Source: Pseudomonas poae
Lineage (GTDB): Bacteria > Pseudomonadota > Gammaproteobacteria > Pseudomonadales > Pseudomonadaceae
Assembly (NCBI GenBank): GCA_004000515.1
Contig: CP034537.1
Coordinates: 4,788,001-4,852,000, forward strand
Reading direction: 5' to 3'
DNA length: 64,000 nucleotides
Made by a program: the position numbers and the translations under genes. Positions within the stretch are counted from its first letter, which is position 1; each line of letters starts with the position of its first letter. Under the pieces are notes generated by a model, which was not told where the DNA came from, did no database searches, and worked only from the letters and a program-made list of their open reading frames with translations. Positions 49,292 to 58,744 of this stretch are shown one piece after another.

Positions 49292-50617
49292 TTAGAACAG
49301 GGCGAGGGTATAGCTGACGATCAGGCGGTTCTGTTCTTGGTTGGCCTCAGCCTGGGAGTGCAGGACGCCGTAGCGCCAGCCCAGGCCCACCCCTTTGAAG
49401 GTGCCGTCCTGGATCACGTAGTCGAGTGCCAGGTCACGCTCCCACTCCGTTTGGTTGCCGCTGGCGGTGGTCTGGATATTGCTGCCCTTGAGGTACACCA
49501 GTGTGGCGCGCAGGCCTGGCACTCCCGCGGCGGCAAAATCGTAGGCATATTGGCCGAACCAGGTGCGCTCGCCAGCGCGATTGAAGCTGGCAAGCATGCG
49601 GTCGGTGAACAGGTAGACGCTGGAGCCTCCAGCGCCCTTGTCCGGCAGGGAGCCTTGGTTCAGTTGCACGAAGTTGCTGTCGGCGGAGACACTCTGGTAG
49701 CCGCCGGTCAAGGCATGGCCACCGAGGCTGTAGGTAAAAATGGCGCTCCAGGTCTGGTTGTCGATTTCACCCGAGCCGTTGTGGGTATAGCCGCCCACTC
49801 GGTAGCCCGCTGCGCGCCCGGCGGCTGAGGCGTTGGCGCCGTCCGAGCGGGTGTCGAAGTAGCGCAGGTCGGTCTTGAACGTTTGGCCTTCACCGAGGGC
49901 GAGGGCATGCTGGAGACCGAAGAAATGCTGGGTGTAATAGTCCTCAAGGTTGGCCAGGTAGTACTGGGCCGTCAGGTTTGGCGTGACTTTGTAGTCGGCG
50001 CCGGCAAACAGAAACTGGTTGCTTTCCCGGCTGCCGCCGCTGACGGCCAGGCCGGTACGGTCGCTGGAACCGCGACCGGTGGCGTGCTCTAGGCGGCCGC
50101 CGGTCACCGTCAACGCATCGATTTCGTTGCTGGTGATCAGGCCGCCCTCAAAGGTTTGCGGCAGCAGGCGACCGTCGTTGGCTTGCAAAATCGGCAGCTT
50201 TGGCATCAGCGTGCCGTAGCGCAGTTCGGTTTTGCTCAAGCGTGCCTTGGCGGTAAAGCCCAGGCGGCTCCACTCGCTGGCAGCGCCGTCGCCGTCCGAT
50301 GGAATCATCGAGCTGCCGCGATGGCGGCCCTGGCCACTGTCCAGCGTCACACCCACCAGGCCCAGCGCATCGACGCCCAGGCCTACGGTTCCGGCGGTAA
50401 ACCCGGAGGTGTAGTTGAGCATCAGGCCCTGTGCCCATTCTTCGGTCTTGCTTTGTCCGGCACCGCCCGGTTGATCGCGGTAGTCGTTGTTGAAGTAGAA
50501 GTTGCGTAATCCCAGGGTGGCCTTGCTGTCATTGATGAAGTCGGCGCAGGCCAACGGGCTGAGAATCAGCAGGCAAGCGCCTGTGCTCAAGCCGAGCAAA
50601 TGTTGAGTCGCGTTCAT
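49292..50617 (-). CDS. OprD-family outer-membrane porin
   Basis: A 441-residue porin with signal peptide (MNATQHLLGLSTGACLLILS..., cleavage after CAD or ACA, about residue 25), the OprD-family N-terminus FINDSKATLGLRNFYFNNDY, and a C-terminus ending VSYTLALF with a terminal Phe for barrel assembly. OprD/OpdK proteins import specific amino acids or aromatic/organic acids. It probably admits the substrate of the surrounding operon. ATG 50617 is preferred over the upstream in-frame Met 5 codons earlier. Confidence 0.92.
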   Translation of the reverse strand: MNATQHLLGLSTGACLLILSPLACADFINDSKATLGLRNFYFNNDYRDQPGGAGQSKTEEWAQGLMLNYTSGFTAGTVGLGVDALGLVGVTLDSGQGRHRGSSMIPSDGDGAASEWSRLGFTAKARLSKTELRYGTLMPKLPILQANDGRLLPQTFEGGLITSNEIDALTVTGGRLEHATGRGSSDRTGLAVSGGSRESNQFLFAGADYKVTPNLTAQYYLANLEDYYTQHFFGLQHALALGEGQTFKTDLRYFDTRSDGANASAAGRAAGYRVGGYTHNGSGEIDNQTWSAIFTYSLGGHALTGGYQSVSADSNFVQLNQGSLPDKGAGGSSVYLFTDRMLASFNRAGERTWFGQYAYDFAAAGVPGLRATLVYLKGSNIQTTASGNQTEWERDLALDYVIQDGTFKGVGLGWRYGVLHSQAEANQEQNRLIVSYTLALF

Positions 50618-50679
50618 GAGGTGTCTATCCAAACCAAAAAATGAGTGGCGGCAGAGTCGAAGGCAATGTCGTTATTGTT

Positions 50680-52014
50680 TTAAGACTGGGAGGCGCTTGC
50701 ACTGCCCAGGTCGCGCTTGAAGGTTTCGGTGAGCATCAACAGGGCGATCAGGGAAATCACCGCGGAGCCGATCATGTACCAGGCCACGGAGGAGCCCTTG
50801 CCTGTCATCGCCAGCAACGCCGTGGTCACAATGGGCGTCGCAGCACTGCCCAGCAGCCCGGAAAGCATGTAGGCCACCGAAAGACCGGAGTAGCGCACGC
50901 GGGTGCCGAACAGCTCGGCGAGGAAGGTGGCGATGGGGCCGTAATTGGCCGCGAAAGCGGTCATCAGCAAGCCATAGCCGAGAAACACCAGCGGCAACTC
51001 CCGAGTGTCCATCAACCAGAACATCGGAAACGCCACCACGGCTTCACCGACGATGCCGGCGATGATGATCGGCTTGCGCCCGTAGCGGTCGGAGAGGGCG
51101 CCGAACACCGGTAGCAGCACGATGCACAGCGCGCAGGACGCCAGCACCACGCTGAGCATTACCGAGCGACTGAACCCGAGGGTTTGCGTGCCGTAGGTGA
51201 GGCCGAACGCCACGATGATATTGAACGACGCGCCGGTGGACATGGTGGCGACGCCGCCCAGTACGACCTGCTTCCAGTATTTGCGGAAGATCTCGGCCAA
51301 CGGCAGCTTCACCTGCGGTTCAGCCTCTTTGGCCTGGTTGAACGCCGGGGTTTCACTGATGTTCAGGCGGATGTACAAGCCGACCGCGATCAGCAGCGCG
51401 CTGGCCAGGAACGGAATACGCCAGCCCCACGCCAACAGTTCTTCAGGGGACAACCACCAGGCGATGCCGAGGAACGCCAGATTGGCAATCATCGTGCCCG
51501 CTGGCACGCCGATCTGTACCCACGAGCCATACAGCCCGCGCTGGTTGGCCGGAGCGTGTTCCACTGCCATCAGCACGGCACCGCCCCATTCGCCGCCCAG
51601 GGCCAGGCCTTGGATAATGCGCAGAGTCAACAGCAGGACCGGCGCCCAAATACCGATGCTCGCGTAATCCGGTAACAGGCCGATGGCGAACGTGGCGGCG
51701 CCCATGGTCAGCAGCGAAATCAACAGCATCGATTTACGCCCCAGCTTGTCGCCGAAATGGCCGAACAGGGCGGCGCCGACGATGCGCGCGCCATACGCCG
51801 AGGCGAAGGTGCCAAAGGCCAGCAACGTGCCGATCAGGGCATCGAAAGCAGGAAAGAAGATTTTGTTGAACACCAGCGCCGATGCAGTGGCGAAGACGAA
51901 CAGGTCATACCATTCCACTGTGGTGCCGATCACACTGGCGATCGCGACTTTTCTCATGTTGACGCTGGTTTCAACCGGTAGCGTACCGGTCTGGATGCAC
52001 GCGGGACTGTTCAT
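50680..52014 (-). CDS. MFS transporter, metabolite:H+ symporter (MHS) family
   Basis: A 444-residue symporter with 12 membrane segments. SVIGTTVEWYDLFVFATASAL and FGHFGDKLGRKSML are MHS hallmarks, with GGEWGGAVLMAVEHAP. Relatives carry alpha-ketoglutarate, shikimate, proline/betaine and similar. It lies 62 bp upstream of the porin. A second MHS transporter at the head of the same gene block suggests two related substrates, or one substrate and one intermediate. No frameshift. Confidence 0.9.
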   Translation of the reverse strand: MNSPACIQTGTLPVETSVNMRKVAIASVIGTTVEWYDLFVFATASALVFNKIFFPAFDALIGTLLAFGTFASAYGARIVGAALFGHFGDKLGRKSMLLISLLTMGAATFAIGLLPDYASIGIWAPVLLLTLRIIQGLALGGEWGGAVLMAVEHAPANQRGLYGSWVQIGVPAGTMIANLAFLGIAWWLSPEELLAWGWRIPFLASALLIAVGLYIRLNISETPAFNQAKEAEPQVKLPLAEIFRKYWKQVVLGGVATMSTGASFNIIVAFGLTYGTQTLGFSRSVMLSVVLASCALCIVLLPVFGALSDRYGRKPIIIAGIVGEAVVAFPMFWLMDTRELPLVFLGYGLLMTAFAANYGPIATFLAELFGTRVRYSGLSVAYMLSGLLGSAATPIVTTALLAMTGKGSSVAWYMIGSAVISLIALLMLTETFKRDLGSASASQS

Positions 52015-52189
52015 GCCTTTTTATCTCCAGGTTGAGCGTTGGGCTCAGCGGATTGATTTATTGGTTGGCAGTTTTTAACGGTGTAGCGGTGGTGAGTTAG
52101 CGGTTCTTGTTGTTTTTCAGGGACGAGTAAGTCCAGCCCGACGAGCGCGACACAGGCGCGCCCGTCAGGAGTGGGTGATACGCGATCAA
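52015..52189. other. Intergenic gap in catabolic operon
   Basis: 175 bp between the amidohydrolase stop and the MHS transporter start. A T-rich tract and a possible internal promoter can be imagined, but I see no definite hairpin, operator or coding sequence. Confidence 0.3.
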
Positions 52190-53427
52190 TCAGTCAGGTA
52201 ATTGCTGCGCCCGGTTCAGGACTGCGTTGAGCAGCACGTCGCAGCCCATGCGCACGTCTTCGGGCAAGGCGTCTTCGGCTTCGTTGTGGCTCAAGCCGCC
52301 AACGCACGGGATGAAAATCATCGTGGTGGGACAGTGGCGCGCCAGGTGGATGGCGTCATGGCCAGCACCGCTGACGATGTCCTGATGGGGTACTCTAGCG
52401 CTTGCACCGCCGAACGCACCGCCGCGATACACGCCGGATCAAAAGGTGTAGCCGGGCTGAGCCAGTGGCGGCTGATCTCCAACCCGAGCCCGCGCTGGTG
52501 TGCAATGTGCGTCAGGCGTGCCGACACGGCTTGCTCCATCGCGTGGATCTGCTGGTCCTCGTGGTGGCGCAGGTCGACGGTGAACTGGACACGCCCCGGG
52601 ATGGTATTGCGCGAGGACTTGGCGATTTGAAGCTGGCCCACGGTGACCAGGCCTTTGGGCGCAAAGTCACGGGAGATAGCTTCCAGCTCCATGGCCATTT
52701 CGGCGGTGCCGAAGAAGGCATCCTTGCGCAGTGGCATCGGTGTAGTACCGGCATGGGCGCTGACCCCAGTAACCTGCACATCCAGCCAGCAGATGGCCTG
52801 GCCGCCGGTGACCACGCCAACAGGCAGGCCGTTGTCTTCGAGGATCGGGCCTTGTTCGATATGGGCTTCGAAGTAAGCGTCGAAAGGGCGCTTGAACGCC
52901 AGCGTGCCGTGCTGGCCGATCTCCGCCAGCGCCTGGGCGACACTGATGCCGTCAGCGTCCTTGGCGTCCAGTGCGGTTTGCAGCGACAGCGCCCCGGTGA
53001 ACACCGCCGAACCAAACATCGCCGGGGTAAAGCGTGCGCCTTCCTCGTTGGTCCATACTGCAATTTCGATCGGCTGGCGCGTGATGATGCCCAGGTCATT
53101 CAGGCTGCGCACAACCTCCAGCCCGCCGAGTACGCCGTAGATGCCGTCGAAGCGACCGCCCTTGGGCTGCGTGTCCAAGTGGCTACCCATGACAATCGGC
53201 GCCAGGCTGTCATCCTGCCCTGCGCGACGGGCGAACAGGTTGCCGATGGCATCGAACGCGATCTGCATACCGGCTTCCCGGCACCAGCCCATGAACAGTT
53301 CGCGGCCAGCCAGGTCTTCCCTGGACAAGGCCAGTCGGCAGTTACCGCCGCGCTCGGTGGCGCCGACCTTGGCCATGTCCATCAGGCTCGCCCACAGGCG
53401 CTCACCGTTGATTTTGAATACGCTCAT
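52190..53427 (-). CDS. M20-family Zn-dependent amidohydrolase (N-carbamoyl-L-amino acid hydrolase / allantoate amidohydrolase type, frameshifted)
   Basis: A 412-residue binuclear zinc amidohydrolase after adding one base in GGGG 52387-52390. Motifs: GSHLDTQPKGGRFDG, WTNEEGARFTPAM, EAHIEQGPILE, and the C-terminal SGAGHDA and FIPCVGGLSHNEAE. This is the HyuC/AllC/beta-ureidopropionase subgroup, which releases ammonia and CO2 from N-carbamoyl or ureido substrates. It is followed by a transporter and preceded by a hydroxyacid dehydrogenase. The exact substrate is not readable, but it defines the operon as dealing with a carbamoylated, ureido or amide compound. Confidence 0.88.
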
Positions 53428-53448
53428 CGTTGACCTCGTGTCACGTGT

Positions 53449-54378
53449 CTAGTAACCCAGGTCGATATTGACCGGGTTGTGCAAGGGCTCGCCGTTGGCC
53501 AAGCGCCGGGTATTGAGGGCGACCTGTTGGGCAATGCAATCGTGGGACGCGGAGGACGCCATGTGCGGGGTGATGATCACGTCAGGCATGTGCCACAGGC
53601 GGTCGTCCACCGGCAGTGGCTCGCGTTCGAACACGTCCAGCACCGCACCGCGCAACTGGCCGCAGGCAAGGGCATGTTCAAGGTCGTCCACACGCACGTG
53701 CTGGCCACGGCCGCAATTGACCACCACGGCGCCTCGGGCCAGCCGCTGGAACGTGGCGTGGCACAGAATGCCTTGGGTGGCGGGTGTCAGCGGCAGCAGG
53801 TTGATCAACAGGTCCAGGCCCGCAAGAAAATCGGCGAACTGTTCGTCGCCGCGATGGCAAGCCACGCCGGGCAGCGTCTTGTGGCTGCGCGCCCAGCCGC
53901 GAACGGTGTAGCCGGCACCGGCCAGGTCATTGGCGATGGCGGCACCCAGGGAGCCGAGGCCCATTACGCCCACTTTGAAATCCACGGCTGCCTGCTGGGG
54001 GTGACGTTGCCAGGTACGTTCGCGCTGTTGCTGAAAAACCCGGTCAAACCCCCGGTGAAAGTGCAACACAGCCCAGCGCACATATTCGGTCATGCCTTGG
54101 CGGTGGGCCGGGTCGACCACACGGCAAATCGGCAAGGCTGGGCGGCTGGGATCGGACTGCAAGTGATCAACCCCAGCCGCCACTGAGTGCACCAGTTGCA
54201 AGTTGGGCAGGGCGCTCAGGCTGCCTGCCGGCGGGAACCAGCAGGCCGCGACCTGTGCATCCTGCGCTTCGGGTGAATCGGCGAGTACCACACGCATATC
54301 GCCAGCCTGGCGGGCGAAGGCGGCTTGCAGTTGGCCCAGCAGCACGCTATCGGACGACAACAACACAATGGTGTTCAT
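53449..54378 (-). CDS. D-2-hydroxyacid dehydrogenase (GhrA/glyoxylate-hydroxypyruvate reductase-like)
   Basis: A 309-residue NAD(P)-dependent dehydrogenase with GVMGLGSLGAAIANDLAGAG as the Rossmann loop (about 137-156), VNCGRGQHVRVDDLEHAL with the substrate-binding Arg, DVFEREPLP and the catalytic His in IITPHMAS. It would reduce or oxidise a short 2-oxo/2-hydroxy acid in the cytoplasm. It starts 4 bp inside the end of the aldolase gene (ATGA overlap). Its substrate is probably the C2-C3 product of the operon's aldolase. Confidence 0.88.
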   Translation of the reverse strand: MNTIVLLSSDSVLLGQLQAAFARQAGDMRVVLADSPEAQDAQVAACWFPPAGSLSALPNLQLVHSVAAGVDHLQSDPSRPALPICRVVDPAHRQGMTEYVRWAVLHFHRGFDRVFQQQRERTWQRHPQQAAVDFKVGVMGLGSLGAAIANDLAGAGYTVRGWARSHKTLPGVACHRGDEQFADFLAGLDLLINLLPLTPATQGILCHATFQRLARGAVVVNCGRGQHVRVDDLEHALACGQLRGAVLDVFEREPLPVDDRLWHMPDVIITPHMASSASHDCIAQQVALNTRRLANGEPLHNPVNIDLGY

Positions 54379-55133
54379 GAGCAGTACGACTCGCGCTGGT
54401 CTTCGATCAGGGTTAATGCGGCTTGCCAGCTGAGTTTGATAATTTCCTCGGCTTCGTCCCGGTCGAATTGCTCGGCGGTGTGCCGGCGCACGTCTTCGCT
54501 GGGGTAGACCAATTCGCCAGCGCCCGACAAAGCTTGCACCTGGGCCTGGCAGGCACGCTCCAGGAAGTGAATCTCATGGAAGGCTTGCGCCACGTCGCCG
54601 CCTGCGGCGAGTAAGCCGTGATTGCGCAGGATCATGGCTTTGTGCGGTCCGAGGTCCGCGATCAGGCGCTCGCGCTCATCCAGTGACAGGGCGATGCCTT
54701 CATAGGTGTGATACGCCAGCTTTCCGTAGAACTTCAGTGCGTGCTGGCTGATCGGCAACAACCCATGGGCCTGTGCAGCCACCGCCATACCGGCCGCGGT
54801 ATGGGTGTGGATCACACAATTGAGGTCAGGCCTGGCCATATGGATGGCCGAGTGAATCACAAAGCCTGCGGCGTTGACGCGGGCATGCGTGGTGGCGCCG
54901 CCGACGACCTGGCCATTCTGGTCGATGCGTACCAGGTCGCTGGCCTTCATCCGGTCGAAGATCACCCCGTATCGGTTGATCAGGAAGTGATGCTCAGGCC
55001 CGGGAATACGCAAGGTTATGTGGGTATCGATCAAGTCGGTCATGCGAAAGTGCGCGATCAGGCGGTACAGCGCCGCCAGCTCGCAGCGCGCCTGCCACTC
55101 AATGGGGTCGACGTCGTTTTGCAGAGAGTACAT
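54375..55133 (-). CDS. Class II aldolase/adducin family protein
   Basis: A 252-residue zinc-dependent class II aldolase-fold protein. It has THITLRIPG in the N-terminal half, the metal motif VIHTHTAAGMAVA, and ILRNHGLLAAG. The N-terminal QARCELAALYRLIAHFRMTDLIDTH resembles the adducin-like branch. It overlaps the dehydrogenase gene and lies 13 bp after the transporter stop. Reaction unknown; retro-aldol cleavage or decarboxylation of a hydroxy-oxo acid would fit the pathway. Confidence 0.85.
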   Translation of the reverse strand: MYSLQNDVDPIEWQARCELAALYRLIAHFRMTDLIDTHITLRIPGPEHHFLINRYGVIFDRMKASDLVRIDQNGQVVGGATTHARVNAAGFVIHSAIHMARPDLNCVIHTHTAAGMAVAAQAHGLLPISQHALKFYGKLAYHTYEGIALSLDERERLIADLGPHKAMILRNHGLLAAGGDVAQAFHEIHFLERACQAQVQALSGAGELVYPSEDVRRHTAEQFDRDEAEEIIKLSWQAALTLIEDQRESYCS

Positions 55134-55145
55134 GTGAGCTCCTAG

Positions 55146-56439
55146 TTAAAGCGCAGGTTGGGCGACGGCCGAGTGCTCACCACGCAAGCGCGCGAGGCCG
55201 CATACGCCGAACAACGAGAGGGCCGCCAGCAAGCTGAAGAAGATCGCCAACGGCAGCCATTCACCGGCATAACGACTGGCCAGCAGCGTGCCGATGATGG
55301 GGTCGAACCACCCGCAATGGCGCAAATCAGTTGGTAGGCAATCGAGATCCCGGAGTACCGCAGATGGGCGGGAAAGGCTTGGGCCATATAACCGGCAATC
55401 ACTGCGTAGAGGCCGGAAAGCGTGACCACCGCCATGGCGATACCGAGCGTCATCAGCACCAGGTTCTGAGTGCCCACCAGCAGGAACATTGGGTAAGGCA
55501 CCACCATCGACAACAGGGCGGTCAGCATCAGGAAACGGGCTTCACCCATGCGCTCAGCCAGCAGCGCGCTGATGGGCTGGGAGACCAGTTGCAGGAGGGT
55601 GACCAGGAACAGGCAATCGAGAATGGTCGACCGCGCAATGCCCTGATACTGAGTGACGTAGGTAATCATGAACGTGTTGGTGAAGAAGAACCCCGCTGAG
55701 CCGATGGTCACGGCAGCCGCTGCGAACAGAATCTGGCGCCAGCAGGTGCGGATCACTTCAAGCACCGGGTATTTGGCAGTTTCGCCTTTTCCAGCACTTC
55801 CTTGAACTCAGGGGATTCTTGTACGCCCGAGCGGATCAGCAGGCCGATCAGCATCAACACACCGCTGAAAATGAACGGCAGGCGCCAGCCCCATTGCGCA
55901 AACTGCTCGGGCTCAAGCGACGTCACCAGCCGGAACGCAATCAGCGCCAGCAGCAGGCCGGCGGGGCTGCCCAGTTGGGCAAACGAGGCATAGAACGTTT
56001 TACGGTGGGCCGGTGCGTGTTCACTGGCCATCAACACCGCGCCACCCCATTCACCGCCCACCGAGATGCCTTGGATGATCCTTAGCGCAATCAGGCCGAT
56101 TGGAGCCCAGATGCCTGCAGTGGCGTAGCTGGGCAGCAGGCCGATGCAGGTCGTTGCAACGCCCATCAATAGCATCGTGAACAAGAGCATTTTCTTGCGC
56201 CCGAGGCGGTCACCCAAATGGCCGAATACCATGCCTGCCAACGGCCTGGCGATGAACCCCACGGCAAAGGTGCCAAACGCAGCGAGGGTGCTGAGCGTCG
56301 GGTTGTCATTGGGGAAGAACACCTGGCCGAGAATCAGCGCAGCAGCGGTGGCGTAGATGTAGAAGTCATAGAACTCTACAGTCGTGCCAATAAAGGCCGC
56401 CGCAGCGGCGCGGCGTGGTTGGTTCGTCTGGGTACGCAT
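55146..56439 (-). CDS. MFS transporter, MHS family (two frameshifts)
   Basis: A 431-residue metabolite:H+ symporter after adding two bases, near 55780-55782 (resumes TAKYPVLEVIRTCW) and 55306-55307 (resumes FDPIIGTLLASRYAG). It has AAAFIGTTVEFYDFYIYATAAAL, FGHLGDRLGRKKML and GGEWGGAVLMASEHAP, like the second MHS protein in this block. ATG 56439 is preceded by AGAAGG at 7 bp. With both corrections the stop is TAA 55146-55148. It is the first gene of the leftward operon, divergent from the LysR regulator. Confidence 0.88.
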
Positions 56440-56568
56440 GCAAGGCCCTTCTGGATTTATTTTTTTGGCAGGGGTCAATCAGCTCACGGTGGCGCTCTTT
56501 TGTTGGCGCCTGGGTGCTTTATCTCGTAGCCTCTATAATTAAGCAATTTGCTAATTCTTAATCACTGA

Positions 56569-56583
56569 ATTAGCCAGGCTAAT
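56569..56583. promoter_or_regulatory. Palindromic operator in LysR/transporter intergenic region
   Basis: ATTAGCCAGGCTAAT is a perfect 15-bp palindrome in the divergent gap; a related half site (TTGCTAATTC) lies 25-40 bp upstream. Position and symmetry suit a LysR-type recognition site shared by the regulator gene and the catabolic operon. Confidence 0.55.
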
Positions 56584-56658
56584 AATGGGGCGAACAGATG
56601 AGCAACAAAAAATCCAGGCGAGGAACTGGCACAGGTCCATCCCGGAGGTCGGCGCTTC

Positions 56659-57606
56659 TTGAACGACCGTCTGGATTGGAACCTGCTGCGCACCTATCTG
56701 GCGATCGGCCAAGAAGGCAGTATCAGCCGAGCCGCCGCGCGACTGTTCCTGACGCAATCGGCGATCAGCCAATCGCTCAAGCGGCTTGAAGAACAGTTGG
56801 GCTGTGCGCTGATCTTCCGCAAAGGCCCGCGATTCGACCTGACCGAAGCGGGCGAGGAAGTGCTGCGCATTGCCGAGGATATTTACGGCAACGTCTCGCG
56901 GATCGGCTCGGCCATCGAAGGCCCCCAGGATGACGTAGTGGGCAAGGTTCGGCTGCTGTCCATCAGCCGCGTGCAGTCAACGGTCTACGACGAATTCCTG
57001 GCCAACTTTCACCTCAACCATCCCCGCGTGGAGTTGGAAGTGGAAATCCTGCGCAGTTCGGACATTCTCAGTTCGTTGATGCAAAAGACTGCCACTGCCG
57101 GCGTTGGGTTATGCCGTATCGCCCAACCGAAGCTGGAACAACGCCGATTGATCCGTCAGCGCTACGCGTTTTTCTGCGGCAAGCGTCACCGTTTCTTTGG
57201 CATGCGCGGCTTGGACGTTACGCAGCTGCAAGGCGAAAACTTTGTCAGCTTCACCAGTGACCAAATCGGCGGAAACCTCTCGCCCTTGACGGTATTCCGT
57301 GACCAACAGGGGTTCACCGGCAGGATCGTCGCATCGTCCTCCAGCTTCGAAGAGATCCGCCGCCTGGTGATCGCAGGCTTTGGCATCGGCTGCCTGCCGG
57401 AGCATCTGCTTGACGTGGACCTTTACAACGGGACGCTCTGGCGCCTGCCACCCAGCGGCGGTGTCACCGATGTGGACATTCACTTGTTGTGGAACCGCGA
57501 GCAACGCATGACCCATGCCGAGACGGTGTTCCTCGAGAGTTTCCAGCATGCGATTGCCGGGGCGGAGCAACTTGAGGGGCAGGCGCAGGAGGGCGCTTCG
57601 GTGTAG
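56659..57606 (+). CDS. LysR-family transcriptional regulator
   Basis: A 315-residue LysR regulator: HTH at about 5-65 (WNLLRTYLAIGQEGSISRAA, TQSAISQSLKRLEEQLG) and a C-terminal effector domain. The frame as given starts at TTG 56659 with GGAGG about 10 bp upstream. If the A6 run at 56607-56612 has lost a base, ATG 56585 would be in frame and add about 25 residues. It is divergent from the MHS transporter and is the likely activator of the leftward catabolic operon. Inducer unknown. Confidence 0.9.
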   Translation: MNDRLDWNLLRTYLAIGQEGSISRAAARLFLTQSAISQSLKRLEEQLGCALIFRKGPRFDLTEAGEEVLRIAEDIYGNVSRIGSAIEGPQDDVVGKVRLLSISRVQSTVYDEFLANFHLNHPRVELEVEILRSSDILSSLMQKTATAGVGLCRIAQPKLEQRRLIRQRYAFFCGKRHRFFGMRGLDVTQLQGENFVSFTSDQIGGNLSPLTVFRDQQGFTGRIVASSSSFEEIRRLVIAGFGIGCLPEHLLDVDLYNGTLWRLPPSGGVTDVDIHLLWNREQRMTHAETVFLESFQHAIAGAEQLEGQAQEGASV

Positions 57607-57690
57607 TCGTGAGGCTCAGGCAATGCCATCGGACGCAAATTCAGTTATGTTCCGCCGCTGGAAAACGACTTACCTAAAAGGCGAAACGGA

Positions 57691-58125
57691 ATGCCGCTTG
57701 AACTCTCGACGAAACCTGCAGCACTGGCAGCGTTATTCATGAGCATGCTGTTGGCAGGATGCTCAACTCAACAAAGCGCGCCTTCTTCAACTCACCTGAC
57801 CGGCGCTCAACATACGTTGAAACTCGCTGAGCAAGCCGTTTCGGCGTACCAGCGAGGCGACAAGGCGCGGTGGCAATCATTGTTATGCCTCAAGTCAGTG
57901 GATGATCCGCTTGTTGGGTGGAACCAGGTTCGGTCTCTGGTGGGGGATATTTCAAACGTCAAATTGGTCAAGATAGCCGAGGCTTCAACGGCGGGGAATG
58001 GCTCTGACGCGGACAGTTCTACTGCCGTTGCCTACGAGGTGCACTCGCAGAAGTACCCGCTTAATACGCTGCTCCTGAAGTTTTTCCCGGTTGAAAACGA
58101 TCAATGTGTCGGGTTGGTTTATTAA
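57691..58125 (+). CDS. Small predicted lipoprotein of unknown function
   Basis: A 144-residue protein with a hydrophobic N-terminus ending in a lipobox, LLAGC (Cys about residue 24), followed by a Ser/Thr-rich linker. The mature part starts with a helical stretch (HTLKLAEQAVSAYQRGDKAR) and has a tail with AYEVHSQKYPLNTLLLKFF. I do not recognise the family. Codon use looks native. It is monocistronic, in the same direction as the GNAT gene but with 67 bp between them. Confidence 0.65.
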   Translation: MPLELSTKPAALAALFMSMLLAGCSTQQSAPSSTHLTGAQHTLKLAEQAVSAYQRGDKARWQSLLCLKSVDDPLVGWNQVRSLVGDISNVKLVKIAEASTAGNGSDADSSTAVAYEVHSQKYPLNTLLLKFFPVENDQCVGLVY

Positions 58126-58192
58126 TCTGAAACAGAGGGTGTGTCAGGCTGACGTTCCATTGGACAGCAGCGTTTGAAGAAGGACCACCCTC

Positions 58193-58744
58193 ATGATTCG
58201 CAAGGCGTTACCCTCCGACGCACAGGCGATTGCCCAGGTGCATATCAGCAGCTGGCAAGCGGCGTACCGCGACCTGATGCCGGCCGAGTACCTGGATGCG
58301 TTGCAAGCAACCCTGGCCCAGCGTGAATAATTCTGGGTTCGCTCAATTGAGTCGAGCGATGCTGGCGTTTGGGTCGCAGAGCGGAACAATCAGGTTGTCG
58401 GTTGGATATCCGTTGGCGCCAGCCGCGACGACGATGCGGCTGGGCAAAACATCGGCGAGGTCATGGCCATTTACGTCTTGGCGGGAAATTGGCAAACGGG
58501 CGTTGGGTTGGCCCTGTGGCAAGCCGGCGTGCAGCACTTGATGGAACAAGGGTATGACCGGCTGACGCTTTGGGTCTTGGCTCGGAATGAGCGAGCTATC
58601 CAGTTTTATCGCAGGGCAGGGTGTGTTGAGGAGGCGGGCAGTGAGCGCAACCTTGAACGGGGCGGCGTAGCGCTGGTCGAGGTGAGGTATGGGTTGCCCT
58701 TTGCCCACTCTGCTATTTCAAAGACGGCTCGGTTGCCTGGATGA
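58193..58744 (+). pseudogene. GNAT-family N-acetyltransferase interrupted by an in-frame stop
   Basis: The frame starts at ATG 58193 (MIRKALPSDAQAIAQVHISSW, the usual N-terminus of a GNAT enzyme) and reads to a TAA at 58328-58330, then continues in the same frame to 58744 with the acetyl-CoA-binding core (VMAIYVLAGNWQTGVG) and the family C-terminus (NERAIQFYRRAGC). Here a substitution, not an indel, breaks the gene: a sense codon before FWVRSIES has become TAA. Without it the protein would have 183 residues. It may be a true nonsense mutation or a base-call error. Its 3' end overlaps the SRAP gene tail by 32 bp. Confidence 0.75.
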
